Counted from the stretch's first letter, positions 23,926 to 34,511 are shown. The stretch is 64,000 nucleotides of DNA from Streptomyces sp. CB02959 (GCF_002803155.1 NZ_NNBP01000006.1:235786-299785); one strand, 5' to 3'. The notes: generated by a model from the letters alone, not told the origin. Numbers and translations: made by a program.

Positions 23926-26337
23926 GTGGCCCTCATGGTCGGTGAACTGGCCGCCACCATCACCGTGGACGACTCCGGCGCCCGGCAGGGTGTCGCGCGG
24001 GCCCGCGCCGCCATGCAGGCCGGCGGGGACCAGATGGCCGCCGCCGGTGACCGGGCCGGACGCCAGGCCGGCGACGGCATCGGCCGTGGCGTCGCCGACG
24101 GCGCAGCCGAGGGCGGCAGCAGGGCCGGCGGTCGCCTCGCCGAGTCGTTGAAGGGCAAGTTCGCTGCTGCCGCGGTCGGGGCCGCCATCGGCGGCGCCCT
24201 GGTCGCCGCCCTCGGCTCCGCCCTCGAACAGTCGCAGATCGCGGGCCAGTTGCGGGCCCAACTCGGTGCGACCGCGCCAGCCGCCGCCCAGTACGGCAAG
24301 GCCGCCGGCGCGCTGTACTCCGGCGCGATCGTCGAAAGCGTCCAGGACGGCGCCGAGGTCATCAAGGGCATTGCCCGCAACGGCCTTCTTCCGCCCGAGG
24401 CAACGCAGGCGCAGATTCAGACCATGGGCCGGCGGGTCGCCGATACCGCCGCGGTGATGGGCGAGGACGTCAGCAAGGTCTCTCGCGCGGTCGGGGTGAT
24501 GCTGAAGACCGGCATCGCCAGGTCGGCGGATGAGGCAATGGACGTCCTCGTGAAGGGGTCACAGTCTGGCGTCGACGCCGCCGAGGACTTGCTCGACACC
24601 TTCAGCGAGTACCCCACCGAATTTCGGCAACTGGGCTTGGACGCACAGACGTCCATGGGCCTTTTGCAGCAGGGGCTACAGGGTGGTGCGCGGGATGCCG
24701 ACGTTGTCGCGGACGCCTTGAAGGAATTCACCTTGCAGGCGCAGGGAATGAACAAGGCAACGACGCAGGCGTACGCAGATCTTGGGTTCTCCGGCGAGAA
24801 GATGCAAGCCACCTTCCAAAAGGGCGGGCCGGCCGCCGCGGCTGCATTCGAGCAGGTCATCACCAAACTACGAGGAGTTCAAAGCCCAGCCAAGCAAGCG
24901 GAAATCGCCCTCGGCCTTTTCGGGCCGAAGTTCGAGGACATGCAGAAGGCGATTTTCGCCCTGGACCCGGCGCACGCCGTTGACGCCCTCGGCAAGGTTA
25001 AGGGCGCCACGGATGCGGCCGGAAACTCCATGCGCGACAACGCCGCAACCAAGCTGGAGATCTTCAAGCGCACGCTTACACAGTCGGTCGTGAACGTCCT
25101 GGGAACCTACGTCGTCCCGGCCCTGACGACTGCTGCACAGTGGGTGGGCACCCTGGGGGCCGCATTCTCCACGGCAGGGAGCTTCATCGCGCAGCACTCG
25201 ACCACCCTTTCGATCGTGGCCGGCGTGATTACTACTCTCATGTTGCCCGCGCTGATTCAGCTTGCGGTGCAGGCGACGACCTCGGCGACTGCCGCGGTTG
25301 TCGGGTGGGCCCGGCAGGGCGCGGCAGCGATCACCGGGGCCGCGCAGTTCGTCGCGTCCAACGCCACCGTGCTGGCGGGGTGGATCGCGCAGGGTGCCGG
25401 CGCTGCTGCCGCGGCCGGCCGCGTGGTCGCGTCCTGGATCGCCATGGGGGCACAGGCACTCATCCAGGGCGCCCGGATGGCCGCGGCCTGGATCATGGCC
25501 ATGGGCCCCGTCGCCCTGGTCATCGCTGCCGTGGTCGGCATTGTCGCGCTCATCGTCACCAACTGGGACAAGATCAAGAGCGCGACGGCCGCCGTGTGGG
25601 AATGGATCTGGAACAAGATCAAGTCCGTTGGACAATTCCTCGTTGACTTGTTCATGAATTTCACGCTCGTTGGGATCATCATCAAGCACTGGGATTCCAT
25701 CAAGTCGGGAACGGCTCGCGTCTGGAACGCAATTGTCGACTGGGTCAAGGGCATTCCGCAGAAGATCGTGAACTTCTTCCTTAACTGGACCTTGGTCGGT
25801 TTGATCATCAAGCATTGGGATTCAATCAAGACCGGCACCGTGCGGAAAGCGGGCGAACTGGTCGACTGGGTACGAGGGTTCCCGGGTCGTATCGCTTCCG
25901 GCATCGGAAACTTGGGCCACCTGCTCTACGACAAGGGGATGGATATCATTCGCGGATTGTGGAACGGCATTAAAGGAATGGGCCCGTGGTTGGTGAGTAA
26001 GTTGATGAGCTGGGCAAAGGACATGATTCCAGGGCCGATTGCCCGCGCGCTGGGCATCCACTCGCCGTCGCGTCTCATGCGCGACAAGATCGGCAAGTTC
26101 ATCCCGGCCGGCCTGGTCGCCGGCATCGAGGCCGGCGCGCCGGCCGTCGACCGCACCATGCGCAACCTGGTGTCCGTCCCAGCCGGCCCGCAGTTCGCCA
26201 CGGCCGGCGGCGCGCCGTCACCGTGGTCACCCGCCGCGCCGGGCCCCGCTGTCCACATCGAGAACTGGCACGCCGGAGCTGCGACCGCCGACCAGACCGC
26301 CGCGGCCCTGGCCTGGCAGATGAAGGGCAGGGGGTGA
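23926..26337 (+). CDS. Tape measure protein
   Basis: This 803-residue protein sets tail length. It has a helical Ala/Gly-rich N-terminus, then a conserved phage-minor-tail domain at about residues 100-350 (GAIVESVQDGAEVIKGIARN, SQSGVDAAEDLLDTFSEYP, LGLFGPKFEDMQKAIFALDP). Hydrophobic segments follow near 430-450 and 530-555, with two 42-residue repeats around IIKHWDSIK. The end (GIHSPSRLMRDKIGKFIPAG) is typical. It follows the chaperone genes and precedes the distal tail protein. Confidence 0.92.
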   Translation: MALMVGELAATITVDDSGARQGVARARAAMQAGGDQMAAAGDRAGRQAGDGIGRGVADGAAEGGSRAGGRLAESLKGKFAAAAVGAAIGGALVAALGSALEQSQIAGQLRAQLGATAPAAAQYGKAAGALYSGAIVESVQDGAEVIKGIARNGLLPPEATQAQIQTMGRRVADTAAVMGEDVSKVSRAVGVMLKTGIARSADEAMDVLVKGSQSGVDAAEDLLDTFSEYPTEFRQLGLDAQTSMGLLQQGLQGGARDADVVADALKEFTLQAQGMNKATTQAYADLGFSGEKMQATFQKGGPAAAAAFEQVITKLRGVQSPAKQAEIALGLFGPKFEDMQKAIFALDPAHAVDALGKVKGATDAAGNSMRDNAATKLEIFKRTLTQSVVNVLGTYVVPALTTAAQWVGTLGAAFSTAGSFIAQHSTTLSIVAGVITTLMLPALIQLAVQATTSATAAVVGWARQGAAAITGAAQFVASNATVLAGWIAQGAGAAAAAGRVVASWIAMGAQALIQGARMAAAWIMAMGPVALVIAAVVGIVALIVTNWDKIKSATAAVWEWIWNKIKSVGQFLVDLFMNFTLVGIIIKHWDSIKSGTARVWNAIVDWVKGIPQKIVNFFLNWTLVGLIIKHWDSIKTGTVRKAGELVDWVRGFPGRIASGIGNLGHLLYDKGMDIIRGLWNGIKGMGPWLVSKLMSWAKDMIPGPIARALGIHSPSRLMRDKIGKFIPAGLVAGIEAGAPAVDRTMRNLVSVPAGPQFATAGGAPSPWSPAAPGPAVHIENWHAGAATADQTAAALAWQMKGRG

Positions 26338-26342
26338 CCGGC

Positions 26343-27248
26343 ATGGCCGCGGGTGACATGGTCACCGCCCCCGGACACGTCCAGTACGGCGACGTGCTGC
26401 TCGGTCCGGGCACCCCCTACCGCTGGCAGACCCTCACCGGCTGGGAGGACTCCCCGGGGCTGGACTCCGGCACAGTCCCACGGGCCGACGCACACGGCGC
26501 CATCCCCGGCCGACTGCTCGCACAGCTGCGCACCATCACCGTTGACGGCCTGGTGCTGCGCGCCGACCCCGGCGCGGTCGGCACCGCCGTGCGGCACCTC
26601 GCCGCCGCGACTGCGCTCACCGACACCGAGCGGCCGCTCGTGGTGCGCCTGGACGACTCCCCGCCCCTGCTGTCGTGGGCGCGGTGCATCCGCCGCGCAA
26701 TCCCTGTCGCCAAGGGCGGGTACGCGGTCGGTGTCGTGGTCGGCGGCGCGTTGCAGTTCGAGGCGAGCGACCCGCGCCGGTACGCCTTGGTCGAGCAGCG
26801 CGTCGAGGCCCGCCTCCCCATGCCCGAGCCCGGCCTCGACTGGCACCTCGCCCCCGGGCCCGAACACCTCGACTGGCCGCTGAACTTCGGCGCGCCCGGT
26901 TCCACCGGAGCACTCGCCGCGGTCAACGACGGGGACGCCCCTGCGCACCCAGTGATCACCTTCCGGGGGCCGGTCACCCTCCCGTCCCTGACCAACGTGG
27001 AATCCGGCGACCGGATCGAGTACGACCTCGCCCTCGCCGCCGACGACGAACTCACCGTCGACACCGCGGCCGGCACGGTCACACTCAACGGCACCGCCAG
27101 CCGCCTCTACACCGTCACCGCCCGCAGCGCGCCCGAGGCCACATTCACGCTGCCGCCCGGCACGACGAACTTCGCCTTCCGGGCCGCGCCCGGAGCCACC
27201 GACCCGCGCGCCGCCTGCTCCGTGCGGTGGCGCTCCGCCTACTGGTAA
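26343..27248 (+). CDS. Distal tail protein (Dit, siphophage tail family)
   Basis: This 301-residue protein forms the hub at the tail tip. It has an N-terminal jelly-roll-like belt region (VQYGDVLLGPGTPYRWQTLT to GYAVGVVVGGALQFEASDP) and a C-terminal galectin-like domain with VITFRGPVTLPSLTNVESGD, EYDLALAADDELTVDTAAGT and TFTLPPGTTNFAFRA. GGGGGTGA precedes the ATG. A decayed relative of this gene lies at 37.7 kb. Confidence 0.82.
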   Translation: MAAGDMVTAPGHVQYGDVLLGPGTPYRWQTLTGWEDSPGLDSGTVPRADAHGAIPGRLLAQLRTITVDGLVLRADPGAVGTAVRHLAAATALTDTERPLVVRLDDSPPLLSWARCIRRAIPVAKGGYAVGVVVGGALQFEASDPRRYALVEQRVEARLPMPEPGLDWHLAPGPEHLDWPLNFGAPGSTGALAAVNDGDAPAHPVITFRGPVTLPSLTNVESGDRIEYDLALAADDELTVDTAAGTVTLNGTASRLYTVTARSAPEATFTLPPGTTNFAFRAAPGATDPRAACSVRWRSAYW

Positions 27249-27258
27249 GGAGACCCCC

Positions 27259-28244
27259 GTGACCGTGCGCGCCGCATGGCTGCTGCCCACCGGGCAGACC
27301 CGAGAAGACACCCGCCTCGCCCCCGTGGGCGTGATGACTCCGCAGGACGAACTGACCAGCCGCGACGGGGTAATCGCCGGGGGCAACCCCTCGCCGCTAC
27401 CAGCGTCGGGCCCATGCAGCTCCAGATCGGCACCGGCCGCGCCGTCGTACAGGGCACCCTGTCGCAGGGCGCCTACCCGGCCGCGGTCACCGCGCCCGAA
27501 ACTCTGACCGTCGCCGACGGACACGCCCAACTCCCCCGCGTCGACTCGGTCGTGCTGCGGATCAGCGACGGGCAGTACGACACCACCGGGCAGACCACGG
27601 CCACCGTCGAGATCATCCAGGGCGCCCCGGCCGCCGCACCCTCCCCGCCCACCCTTCCGCCAGCCGCGCTCCGGCTGTGGGACGTCACCGTGCCCGCGGG
27701 GACCTCGGCCGGCGTCGGCGGTCTGAACTGGCCGGCCGCCCTCGCCGACCGCCGCCGGTACACCGCCGCGTACGGCGGGATCATCCCCCGCGGCGGGGGC
27801 ACCTCGACCGCCGGCGGGTACGACGGTCAGTACCGCGACAACGGGGCCGGCCTGGACCGCTGGTCGACCTCGGCCGCCGCCTGGCAGCCTCTCGCCCCCG
27901 TCGTGGGGTGGACCGCGGTAAGCCTCGCCGGCGGGTACACCAACAACGGCAACTCGCTGGGGGCCGTGCGGTACCGGCGCATGGTGATCGCCGGCGTCCC
28001 CCACATGCAGTGGCGCGGCGGCGTGAGCTGGACTGCCAGCACCCCGCCGAACGACGCCTACCCCCTGTCCGCCACCCTCCCGGCCGACTGCCGCCCCGCC
28101 TACCTGACATCTGTCGCAGCAGCGGCCGGCGGAGTACCGCTGAAGATCGATTTCCAGACCGGCGGACGCGTCCGCCTGATCACCAACTCCGGTGTGACGA
28201 CGTGGGCGAGCTTCACCGGCATCACGTACCCGCTCGACACGTAG
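27259..28244 (+). pseudogene. Tail protein gene with a frame break
   Basis: The start is a GTG after AAGGAG. The first frame encodes VRAAWLLPTGQTREDTRLAP to RDGVIAGGNP, then loses sense. From 27387 the -1 frame continues as LAATSVGPMQLQIGTGRA and stays open for 285 codons. Together they read as one minor tail or receptor-binding protein of about 327 residues, with beta-rich middle and end (VDSVVLRISDGQYDTTGQTT). The break lies in CCCC at 27387-27390. It may be a one-base deletion, a sequencing error or P-site slippage. Confidence 0.65.
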
Positions 28245-28254
28245 GGAGGTAGCC

Positions 28255-29355
28255 GTGACTGCTGCCTACCGGGCCCTGTTCTGCGACCTGCGGACCGACC
28301 AGCTACTCGACGTGCTGCCCCTGCAAGGGGTGAGCTTCGACGACTACCTCGGCAAGACCGGCACCGCACAGGGCACCGTCCCCATACCCAACGCCGCCGT
28401 TGCTGCCCGCGTGCGCGACGCCGTTGCCCCGGGCCGTACCGCCCTGTGGATCGAGCGGGGGCGGGAGATCTGGTGGGGCGGGATCGTGTGGACGGCTGCG
28501 GTGCAGTCGACCGACCGCGGCTTTCTGTCCATGCAGGTGCAGGCCGGCACCTTCGACAGTTACCTCGACCACCGTCGCCTGTTCGACACCGTCGAGGCCC
28601 GGCAGGTCGAGCAGTTCGACATCGTGCGCCAGCTCATCGACTACGCGCAGCAGGCCGCCGGCGGCGACATCGGCATCGAGTACGGCACGGAGACGTCCGG
28701 CACGCCACGGGACCGCACCTACAGCCGTTACGACGTGCCCTCGCTGCGCGACCTCATCGACCAACTCGGCGCGGTCGAAGGGGGCTTCGAGTGGCGTTTC
28801 GCAGCCTTCCGTGACCCGGAGAGCGGCCGACGCGTCAAACGGCTTCAGCTCGGCTCACCGGTGATCCGGACCGGCACGGCCGACGTCGTCCTCGACCACC
28901 CGGGCCCCGTCATGTCCTACTCCTGGCCGACGGACGCCACCGGGCAAGCGAACGTCTGGCAGTCCCGCGGCTCCAGCGACAACCAGAACCAAGCTCAGGA
29001 ATCCGTACCGCTGCTGTCTGACCTACTCGTGGACGAGGGCGCCCTCGCGGCCGGCTGGCCCCGAATCGACGGCACCTCGGATTACTCGACGGTGGTCGAG
29101 AAACCCACCCTGGACGCGCACGCGCGGGCCGACTGGGACGCCGCCCGCTCCCCGCGCACCATTCCCGAGATCACCGTGCACATGGGCCGCGCGCCCCTGT
29201 CCCCCGCCGTGCTGGGCACCACCATCCGCCTGCGCATCCGCGACCTGTGGTGGCCCGACGGCCTCGACGAGCGATACCGCGTCGTCGGCATGGCCATCAC
29301 ACCGCCGGAGCGCGGCCGACCCGAAACCGCCCGCCTGTACCTGGAGGCGCCCTAA
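28255..29355 (+). CDS. Minor tail (baseplate hub-like) protein
   Basis: This 366-residue protein resembles Gp37/siphophage hub proteins: [36 protein letters not shown], a central domain with [20 protein letters not shown], and a C-terminal strand region ([20 protein letters not shown]). It probably forms the tail-tip hub and may hold a peptidoglycan-facing domain, though no catalytic motif is seen. GGGAGG precedes the GTG. Confidence 0.72.
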   Translation: MTAAYRALFCDLRTDQLLDVLPLQGVSFDDYLGKTGTAQGTVPIPNAAVAARVRDAVAPGRTALWIERGREIWWGGIVWTAAVQSTDRGFLSMQVQAGTFDSYLDHRRLFDTVEARQVEQFDIVRQLIDYAQQAAGGDIGIEYGTETSGTPRDRTYSRYDVPSLRDLIDQLGAVEGGFEWRFAAFRDPESGRRVKRLQLGSPVIRTGTADVVLDHPGPVMSYSWPTDATGQANVWQSRGSSDNQNQAQESVPLLSDLLVDEGALAAGWPRIDGTSDYSTVVEKPTLDAHARADWDAARSPRTIPEITVHMGRAPLSPAVLGTTIRLRIRDLWWPDGLDERYRVVGMAITPPERGRPETARLYLEAP

Positions 29356-30099
29356 ATGGCCGCTGTCCCCCTCGACCTCCTCGACCGTATCCGCGCCCTG
29401 GAACGGCAAGTCCGCGAGCTGACCGGCCGCGCGCAGACCCGGCCGGCCCTGAACCGGATTACGCACGGGGCCGTGGTGATCGGCGAGGGTGGCACCCTCG
29501 ACGTCCGGGCCCCCGGCGGCGCGCAGATCCTCGGGGTTGGCTCGTTCCCCGCCACCGGCCGCTACGGCGTGAGCATGGCCCGCGAGGACGGGACCGGCGT
29601 CGCCCTGGAAGTCGGCGGCAACGACACCTCCGCTTCTCAGATGGTTCGGTTGTTCGCCCGCGGCGGGTACCCCTCGCCGATCGTGATGGATGACGGGTAC
29701 GCCGACGGGTACCTCGGCCGCCCGTGGGTGCCCATCCCGTGCACGCCGTACATGACCATCTCCAGCGACGACGAGGCCGCGCTCTACTCCGGCCAGATGC
29801 TCACCCAACACAAGGTGCTGCGTGTGAACTTGCAGCTCAGCGGCCCGGCCGGCACGGGTGCCGAGGCCCTGCTCAGAATCGGCGGTCAGCAGTACGGGCC
29901 CACATGGTCCCTCGCCGCATCGGCCACCACCAAGGACGTCAACGACCGCGTCGTGCTCCCAGCCGGCGAGTTCCCGCACGGACGGGACGTGTCCGCCGTC
30001 GTGTGGGCGCGCCGCACCAGCGGGACCGGCACGTGCACGCTCCGTCTCCGCGGCATCTGGGGGACGAACACCGTCAATGCCACCGAAGCCACCAGTTAG
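29356..30099 (+). CDS. Tail fibre-associated protein
   Basis: This 247-residue protein has a short N-terminal coiled coil (LDLLDRIRALERQVRELTGR), then a beta-rich body (THGAVVIGEGGTLDVRAPGG, AQILGVGSFPATGRYGVSMA) and a C-terminal domain ending TGTCTLRLRGIWGTN. It resembles actinophage minor tail proteins that trimerise through the first helix. Receptor contact is likely but not shown. It begins immediately after the upstream stop (TAAATG). Confidence 0.65.
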   Translation: MAAVPLDLLDRIRALERQVRELTGRAQTRPALNRITHGAVVIGEGGTLDVRAPGGAQILGVGSFPATGRYGVSMAREDGTGVALEVGGNDTSASQMVRLFARGGYPSPIVMDDGYADGYLGRPWVPIPCTPYMTISSDDEAALYSGQMLTQHKVLRVNLQLSGPAGTGAEALLRIGGQQYGPTWSLAASATTKDVNDRVVLPAGEFPHGRDVSAVVWARRTSGTGTCTLRLRGIWGTNTVNATEATS

Positions 30100-30105
30100 G
30101 AACTC

Positions 30106-31665
30106 ATGCTCCCCGAGTCCATCCCCACCGTCACCGTCACCGGCCGCTATCTCTCCCCCGACGGCCGGCCGCTGTCCGGCACCGTCACGTTCCGCGCCCC
30201 GGCGCAGCTCACGTTCCCGGCCGCCGACGTCATCCTCGGCGGGCCCGTCGTCGCGCAGCTCGACGCGCAAGGGCAGATCAGCGCGACCCTGCCCGCTACC
30301 GATGCGCCCGGCATGATCCCCGATGGCTGGTCGTACACCGTGACCGAGGCCCTGTCGGGTGTCCCGGCCGGCCGCTCGTATCAGGTCGTGCTGCCCGCCG
30401 CGGTGCCTTTCGTCGACCTCGCCGACGTCGCACCGACCGACCCGAGCAAGCCCAACTATGTGCCGGTGCCCGGCCCCCCGGGGGAGCGCGGCCCGGCCGG
30501 CGCGAGCGCCTACGAGGTAGCCGTCGCCGACGGCTTCAGCGGCACGCCCGCCGACTGGCTCGCATCCCTGGTCGGCCCCCGCGGCGCCACCGGTCCGCAG
30601 GGACCACAGGGTCCCGCCGGTGCACCCGGCAAGGACGGCGCCCCGGGTGCGCCCGGCCTGGTGCAGTCCGTCAACGGCCAGTCCGCCGCCGCGGTGGTCC
30701 TGGCCGCCGGCGACGTCGGCGCCGTCCCCACCAGCGCGGCCGGGGCCGCGGGAGGTGTGGCGCAGCTCGGCGCGGACGGGAAGGTGCCCGCCGCCCAGCT
30801 CCCGGCGTCCGGCGGGGGTGCGGTCGCGTCGGTCAACGGCCAGTCCGGCGCGGTCGTGCTGACCGCCGGGGACGTCGGGGCCGTCGCCACGGCTGAGAAG
30901 GGAGTCGCATCCGGCGTCGCCACCCTCGGCGCCGATGGCATCCTCACGGTCGGGCAGCGCCCCGCCTACACCGCCGCCCAGGTGGGCGCCCTCGCCTCGA
31001 CCGCACGCGGCGCAGCGAATGGCGTCGCATCCCTCGACGCTGCGGCGCGACTCCCCATCGGACAGATGCCGGCCGCGGCCCCCAAGAACGTGTGGACGCC
31101 GCAGGCCCTCGGGTTTCAGGCATGGTCGTGCGACCCCGGCGGGGTGGCCAACCCGGCCGCGAAGTACCTCACCCCGCAGCGTCTCTACCTCGCCGGCGTC
31201 AACATCACCGAGTCGACCACCGTCACCAAGGCCGTGATGTTCGCCCGCGGATACGGGGGCGTGCCCGCCGATCGGTTCATGGCCGGCATCTACCGCGAGG
31301 ACGGTACGCGCGTGGTCGCGTCGAGCGCCGTCGCTCTCACCATGGCCGGCCAGGAGACCGGAGCACTCCCGGCGATGACCGCGAACCACATCGGTGCCGT
31401 GCCCCTGTCGTTCACCTCGACGACCCTCACCCCCGGCCGGTACTGGGTGGCCTGGCTGATGACCGTGGGCGCCGCAACCGACTTCGCCTACTTCCATGTT
31501 CAGAACGAATCGCCGGTCGGCGCAGCGAACTTCTTCATGACCACGACGCCGTTCCCACGCGCGTGGTACATCGCTGCGCAGTCCACACTGCCCACCACCG
31601 TCAGCCCGACGGCCGCGACCGCGCTCGCCGACCACGACATCCCCATCGTGGCCCTCGCAGCCTGA
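30106..31665 (+). CDS. Collagen-like tail fibre protein
   Basis: This 519-residue fibre has an N-terminal beta domain (about 1-120). A Gly-X-Y block from [12 protein letters not shown] to [20 protein letters not shown] and beyond follows. A repeated linker comes next ([20 protein letters not shown], then [20 protein letters not shown]) and a C-terminal head (about 330-519) that should bind the host. Repeated SVNGQSG and GDVGAV segments are common in phage fibres. Confidence 0.82.
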   Translation: MLPESIPTVTVTGRYLSPDGRPLSGTVTFRAPAQLTFPAADVILGGPVVAQLDAQGQISATLPATDAPGMIPDGWSYTVTEALSGVPAGRSYQVVLPAAVPFVDLADVAPTDPSKPNYVPVPGPPGERGPAGASAYEVAVADGFSGTPADWLASLVGPRGATGPQGPQGPAGAPGKDGAPGAPGLVQSVNGQSAAAVVLAAGDVGAVPTSAAGAAGGVAQLGADGKVPAAQLPASGGGAVASVNGQSGAVVLTAGDVGAVATAEKGVASGVATLGADGILTVGQRPAYTAAQVGALASTARGAANGVASLDAAARLPIGQMPAAAPKNVWTPQALGFQAWSCDPGGVANPAAKYLTPQRLYLAGVNITESTTVTKAVMFARGYGGVPADRFMAGIYREDGTRVVASSAVALTMAGQETGALPAMTANHIGAVPLSFTSTTLTPGRYWVAWLMTVGAATDFAYFHVQNESPVGAANFFMTTTPFPRAWYIAAQSTLPTTVSPTAATALADHDIPIVALAA

Positions 31666-31738
31666 TCACACCCCACCCCACCCGTACGCCCCGGCACCGC
31701 GCCGCGGGCGTTTTCTCATGTCAGGAGAGCACCACACC

Positions 31739-32467
31739 GTGACTGTCAGAGGCATCGACGTCAGCTCGTACCAGCCGAGCACCTACTCGGCCAACGGCCT
31801 CGACTTTGTGTTCGTCAAGGCCACCGAGGGCACGTCGTACGTCAACCCCCGTATGACCGCCCAGGCCGCCCACGCCCGCCGCAACGGCCTGGTCGTCGGC
31901 TTCTATCACTTCCTGCGCCCCGGCGACATGAAGGCCCAGGCCGCGTACTTCGTCGAGAAGTGCGCGAGCGTCGAGGGTGACCCGCTGTTCGCCGACTGGG
32001 AAGACGCGGGGGTCAGCTGCGCGCAGAAGGATGCGTTCCTCGCCGAGGTCAAGCGCCTGCGGGGCGCGACGCACCGCGTCGGCCTGTACTGCAACCTCGA
32101 CTACTGGAAGACCCGGGACACCACCGGCAACGCGGGCGACGCCCTGTGGATCGCGGACTATGTCACCGCCGGCCGGCCCCGCATCAAGGCGAAGTGGACG
32201 TTCCACCAGCACACCGACCGGCCCCTCGACACCAACCTCGGGGCCTTCCTCGACCGGGCCGCGCTGCGTGCCTGGGCGACCGGCACCACGGCCCCGCCGA
32301 GCCGCCCCTCGCCGCCGCCGGCCGCCACGTACACCGTGCGCTCCGGCGACATCCTGTCGGGCATCGCCGCGCGGTACGGGACCACCGTCGCCAAGCTCGC
32401 CGCCGCAAACGGCATCACCAACCCCAACCGGATCTACGCCGGCCAGACGATCAAGATCGTGAAGTAA
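31739..32467 (+). CDS. Endolysin: GH25 muramidase with LysM
   Basis: This 242-residue lysin has a glycoside hydrolase 25 domain at residues 1-185: [35 protein letters not shown], and FADWEDAG with the acidic residues of the family, then LWIADY. A Pro-rich linker leads to one LysM ([20 protein letters not shown] to GQTIKIV). It cleaves the sugar backbone of the wall at lysis. I chose the GTG after AGGAG; an ATG at 31718 is possible. Confidence 0.92.
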   Translation: MTVRGIDVSSYQPSTYSANGLDFVFVKATEGTSYVNPRMTAQAAHARRNGLVVGFYHFLRPGDMKAQAAYFVEKCASVEGDPLFADWEDAGVSCAQKDAFLAEVKRLRGATHRVGLYCNLDYWKTRDTTGNAGDALWIADYVTAGRPRIKAKWTFHQHTDRPLDTNLGAFLDRAALRAWATGTTAPPSRPSPPPAATYTVRSGDILSGIAARYGTTVAKLAAANGITNPNRIYAGQTIKIVK

Positions 32468-32477
32468 GGAACCTCCC

Positions 32478-32723
32478 ATGACCGACGCCACCCGGCGCAC
32501 CATCCGCACCGTCCTACAGACCGCCGTAGCCCTGGCCGTCGCACTGCCCGCCATCGTGGACGCGTCCGGCGTGCCCGCGTCCCTGCCTTGGGTCGCCGGC
32601 GCCCTCGCCGTCGCCGGCGGCCTCGCCCGCGTTATGGCCCTCCCTGGCGTGCAGGCGCTACTCCCCGGCTGGCTGCGCACTCAGCCGCCCGGCCGCACCG
32701 AGGGCACCAGGGGCAGTATGTGA
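32478..32723 (+). CDS. Holin-like membrane protein
   Basis: This 81-residue protein has two hydrophobic segments (LQTAVALAVALPAIVDA and PWVAGALAVAGGLARVMAL) and a basic tail. Size, topology and place directly after the endolysin fit a holin that opens the membrane for lysis. It overlaps the next gene by ATGTGA. Confidence 0.72.
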   Translation: MTDATRRTIRTVLQTAVALAVALPAIVDASGVPASLPWVAGALAVAGGLARVMALPGVQALLPGWLRTQPPGRTEGTRGSM

Positions 32724-32977
32724 CCGACCACAACCCCGGCGACGTCGCCCTCGAACTTGAGCGACTGCGGGGCACGGTCGAAGCAGGGTTCGCCCGTGTC
32801 GACGGCGCCCTCGCCCTGGTCGTCCAACGATCCGACCAGACCGATCGGCGCCTCGCTGACCTCGACACCCGCCTTGACGCCGTCGAGCGCCGCCGCTGGC
32901 CCCTGCCGAGCATCGCCGCCCTGGCTGGCGTCGTTGGGCTTCTAATGACCGTATGGCAAGCCACTATCGCCCGCTGA
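32720..32977 (+). CDS. Second lysis-module membrane protein
   Basis: This 85-residue protein has an N-terminal coiled coil (LELERLRGTVEAGFARVDGA, SDQTDRRLADLDTRLDAVE) and one C-terminal transmembrane helix (IAALAGVVGLLMTVW). A holin partner or antiholin is the likeliest reading. A strong terminator follows, so this is probably the last late gene. Confidence 0.65.
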   Translation: MTDHNPGDVALELERLRGTVEAGFARVDGALALVVQRSDQTDRRLADLDTRLDAVERRRWPLPSIAALAGVVGLLMTVWQATIAR

Positions 32978-32985
32978 CCGCTGTA

Positions 32986-33018
32986 CCCCGTCGCTGGCCT
33001 TGAGCCGGCGACGGGGTC
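32986..33018 (+). terminator. Terminator of the late operon
   Basis: ACCCCGTCGC and GCGACGGGGT form a perfect 10-bp stem, with TGGC and GCCG partly extending it, followed by CTCTTT. It lies just after the lysis genes. Confidence 0.75.
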
Positions 33019-33106
33019 TCTTTGGGTTGGGGCAACGCTAATTCGCTTCCGTACAGCTACCGTTGACGGCGAACACGATCAGCACACTTCGGAGGGCCAC
33101 GTAACG

Positions 33107-33418
33107 GTGCAGCATTGGTGGATCAAGTACGACATTCTCGACCCCCAGCAGTGGGCAACCTTAGATGCCCACAAGGGGGACTACGCAGAGCGTATGGAAC
33201 AACGCTACGAACTCTTTGAGTTCGATACCAACATTGAAGATGCCGGACGTCTGCCCAACGGCACACCAATCCGTTACGGGCCGACCCAAGAAGAGATGGA
33301 CACCAAAGTACGTCGCCACCTGGGCCACGATGCATTCGTCATCGTGAACGCTCGACACGTGGACGACCCGGATGCACCTAAAGCACCCGAAATCAAGGTG
33401 TTCCGCAAAGAAGACTAG
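33107..33418 (+). CDS. Small protein at the prophage right end
   Basis: This 103-residue protein (MQHWWIKYDILDPQQWATLD, then EFDTNIEDAGRLPNGTPIRY) is unrecognised. The gene is AT-richer than the late operon and starts at a GTG after GGAGGG. It is tail to tail with the XRE regulator, with a few bases of overlap. It is either the last lysogeny gene or the first host gene. No attachment site was identified beside it. Confidence 0.55.
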   Translation: MQHWWIKYDILDPQQWATLDAHKGDYAERMEQRYELFEFDTNIEDAGRLPNGTPIRYGPTQEEMDTKVRRHLGHDAFVIVNARHVDDPDAPKAPEIKVFRKED

Positions 33419-34473
33419 ACCCTGCGCTCAGCATCTTGAAGGCGCTCGGAATAACGTGCGTGATCTCTCGGGTAGTTGGCCAACATGCCCAGTGCTTCAC
33501 GGTAGCCATCAACAGCTGCGCTCCAGTTTCGTGAGGCGTACGCAACATCTGTGCGGTTGAGCATGGCACGCACCGGATCGAGCCAGTAGAGCCAGCCCGG
33601 CCGTTCCTCTTCGTCGGGAACCTGTACCGCTAGGTCATAAGCGCGATCGGCGAGTTGTTGCGCACGGTCGCGCTCGCCAACGGCCGCCGCTGCCAGGGAA
33701 GTAGCATGTAGGGCAATCGACTCTGCTGCCGGCGACAGGCGTCCACCGCCCAGGCCGTATGTTGCGGCCTCGGCAGTCCGGAGCGCGCGTACTGGATCAT
33801 TTGCATGTCGCAGTGTGTATTGGGACCGCACTCGCGCGAACCAAGAAACTAGGTCTGACGACCCAGCTTCAAGCGCCCAACCCGCGCCGAGGTCGAGCCA
33901 CGAAATCGCCGCGCCACGCCTTCCCTGTCCCGCCGCAACCCATGACAGCCAATGTGCGTGCTCGGCGGCAAGTATCAGAAGGCGATCCGCTGAACCGCCT
34001 GACGCTGTGGGCAAAAGGCCCGTCACACTGTTGAGTTGAGCCTTCACTACTTGCCATAGATCCCGCCCCCCAACGACATCTTCCGCCTTGCGGTGTTCAG
34101 TCAGAACCTTGCCGATCCAATCGGCGGTACGAAGATCAGCCCGCCCCGTGGCATGCGCATGAGCGATGCGTTCACGAAGCTGCGGATCGGGGCTCCACGA
34201 GCCCCCCTCGACTGCTGAATGATCAGTCAAACCCCGTAGTTCATCAGGCACTTGCAGCCCCTCAGTGATCCTCTGGATGACCTCAGCGGTCAGCACCCTT
34301 CGCTTTCCGCGCACGATCAGCGAGACGTGGGACTGCGGCATACCGATCAACTCGCCCAGCTTCAGCTGAGAGATGCCGGCGGTGCGCTTGTACTCACGTA
34401 ACACCGCAGCCCAGTCCCGCCGCGCCCATGCAGCGCGCAAACGAACGTCCGTCCAGAGTCGCGGATCACCCAT
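33415..34473 (-). CDS. XRE regulator with TPR-like sensor domain
   Basis: This 352-residue regulator has a helix-turn-helix at about residues 25-75 (VLREYKRTAGISQLKLGELI, GMPQSHVSLIVRGKR) and a long helical TPR-like domain (about 130-350). This is the layout of streptomycete XRE regulators that pair with small ATPases. The start is the ATG of MGDPRLWTDV. It is divergent from the ATPase gene at 34577 and probably controls both through the repeats at 34484-34511. Confidence 0.78.
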   Translation of the reverse strand: MGDPRLWTDVRLRAAWARRDWAAVLREYKRTAGISQLKLGELIGMPQSHVSLIVRGKRRVLTAEVIQRITEGLQVPDELRGLTDHSAVEGGSWSPDPQLRERIAHAHATGRADLRTADWIGKVLTEHRKAEDVVGGRDLWQVVKAQLNSVTGLLPTASGGSADRLLILAAEHAHWLSWVAAGQGRRGAAISWLDLGAGWALEAGSSDLVSWFARVRSQYTLRHANDPVRALRTAEAATYGLGGGRLSPAAESIALHATSLAAAAVGERDRAQQLADRAYDLAVQVPDEEERPGWLYWLDPVRAMLNRTDVAYASRNWSAAVDGYREALGMLANYPRDHARYSERLQDAERRV

Positions 34474-34483
34474 GCCGAGGACG

Positions 34484-34511
34484 ATACGCCGTCGCCATAC
34501 GCCGGGCGTAT
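34484..34511. promoter_or_regulatory. ATACGCC repeats between divergent regulator and ATPase
   Basis: ATACGCC occurs at 34484-34490 and 34497-34503, and the second copy forms a palindrome with GGCGTAT at 34505-34511. This is a probable XRE operator. A further hairpin CGATGGC-GTAA-GCCATCG lies at 34537-34553, just before the ATPase ribosome binding site. Confidence 0.5.

Noticed and set aside
29023..31635. An 870-codon open frame on the minus strand opposite the tail genes
   Set aside because: It mirrors three well-supported tail genes, has low-complexity Gly/Arg/His content and no family signal. Such shadows are expected in GC-rich coding DNA.
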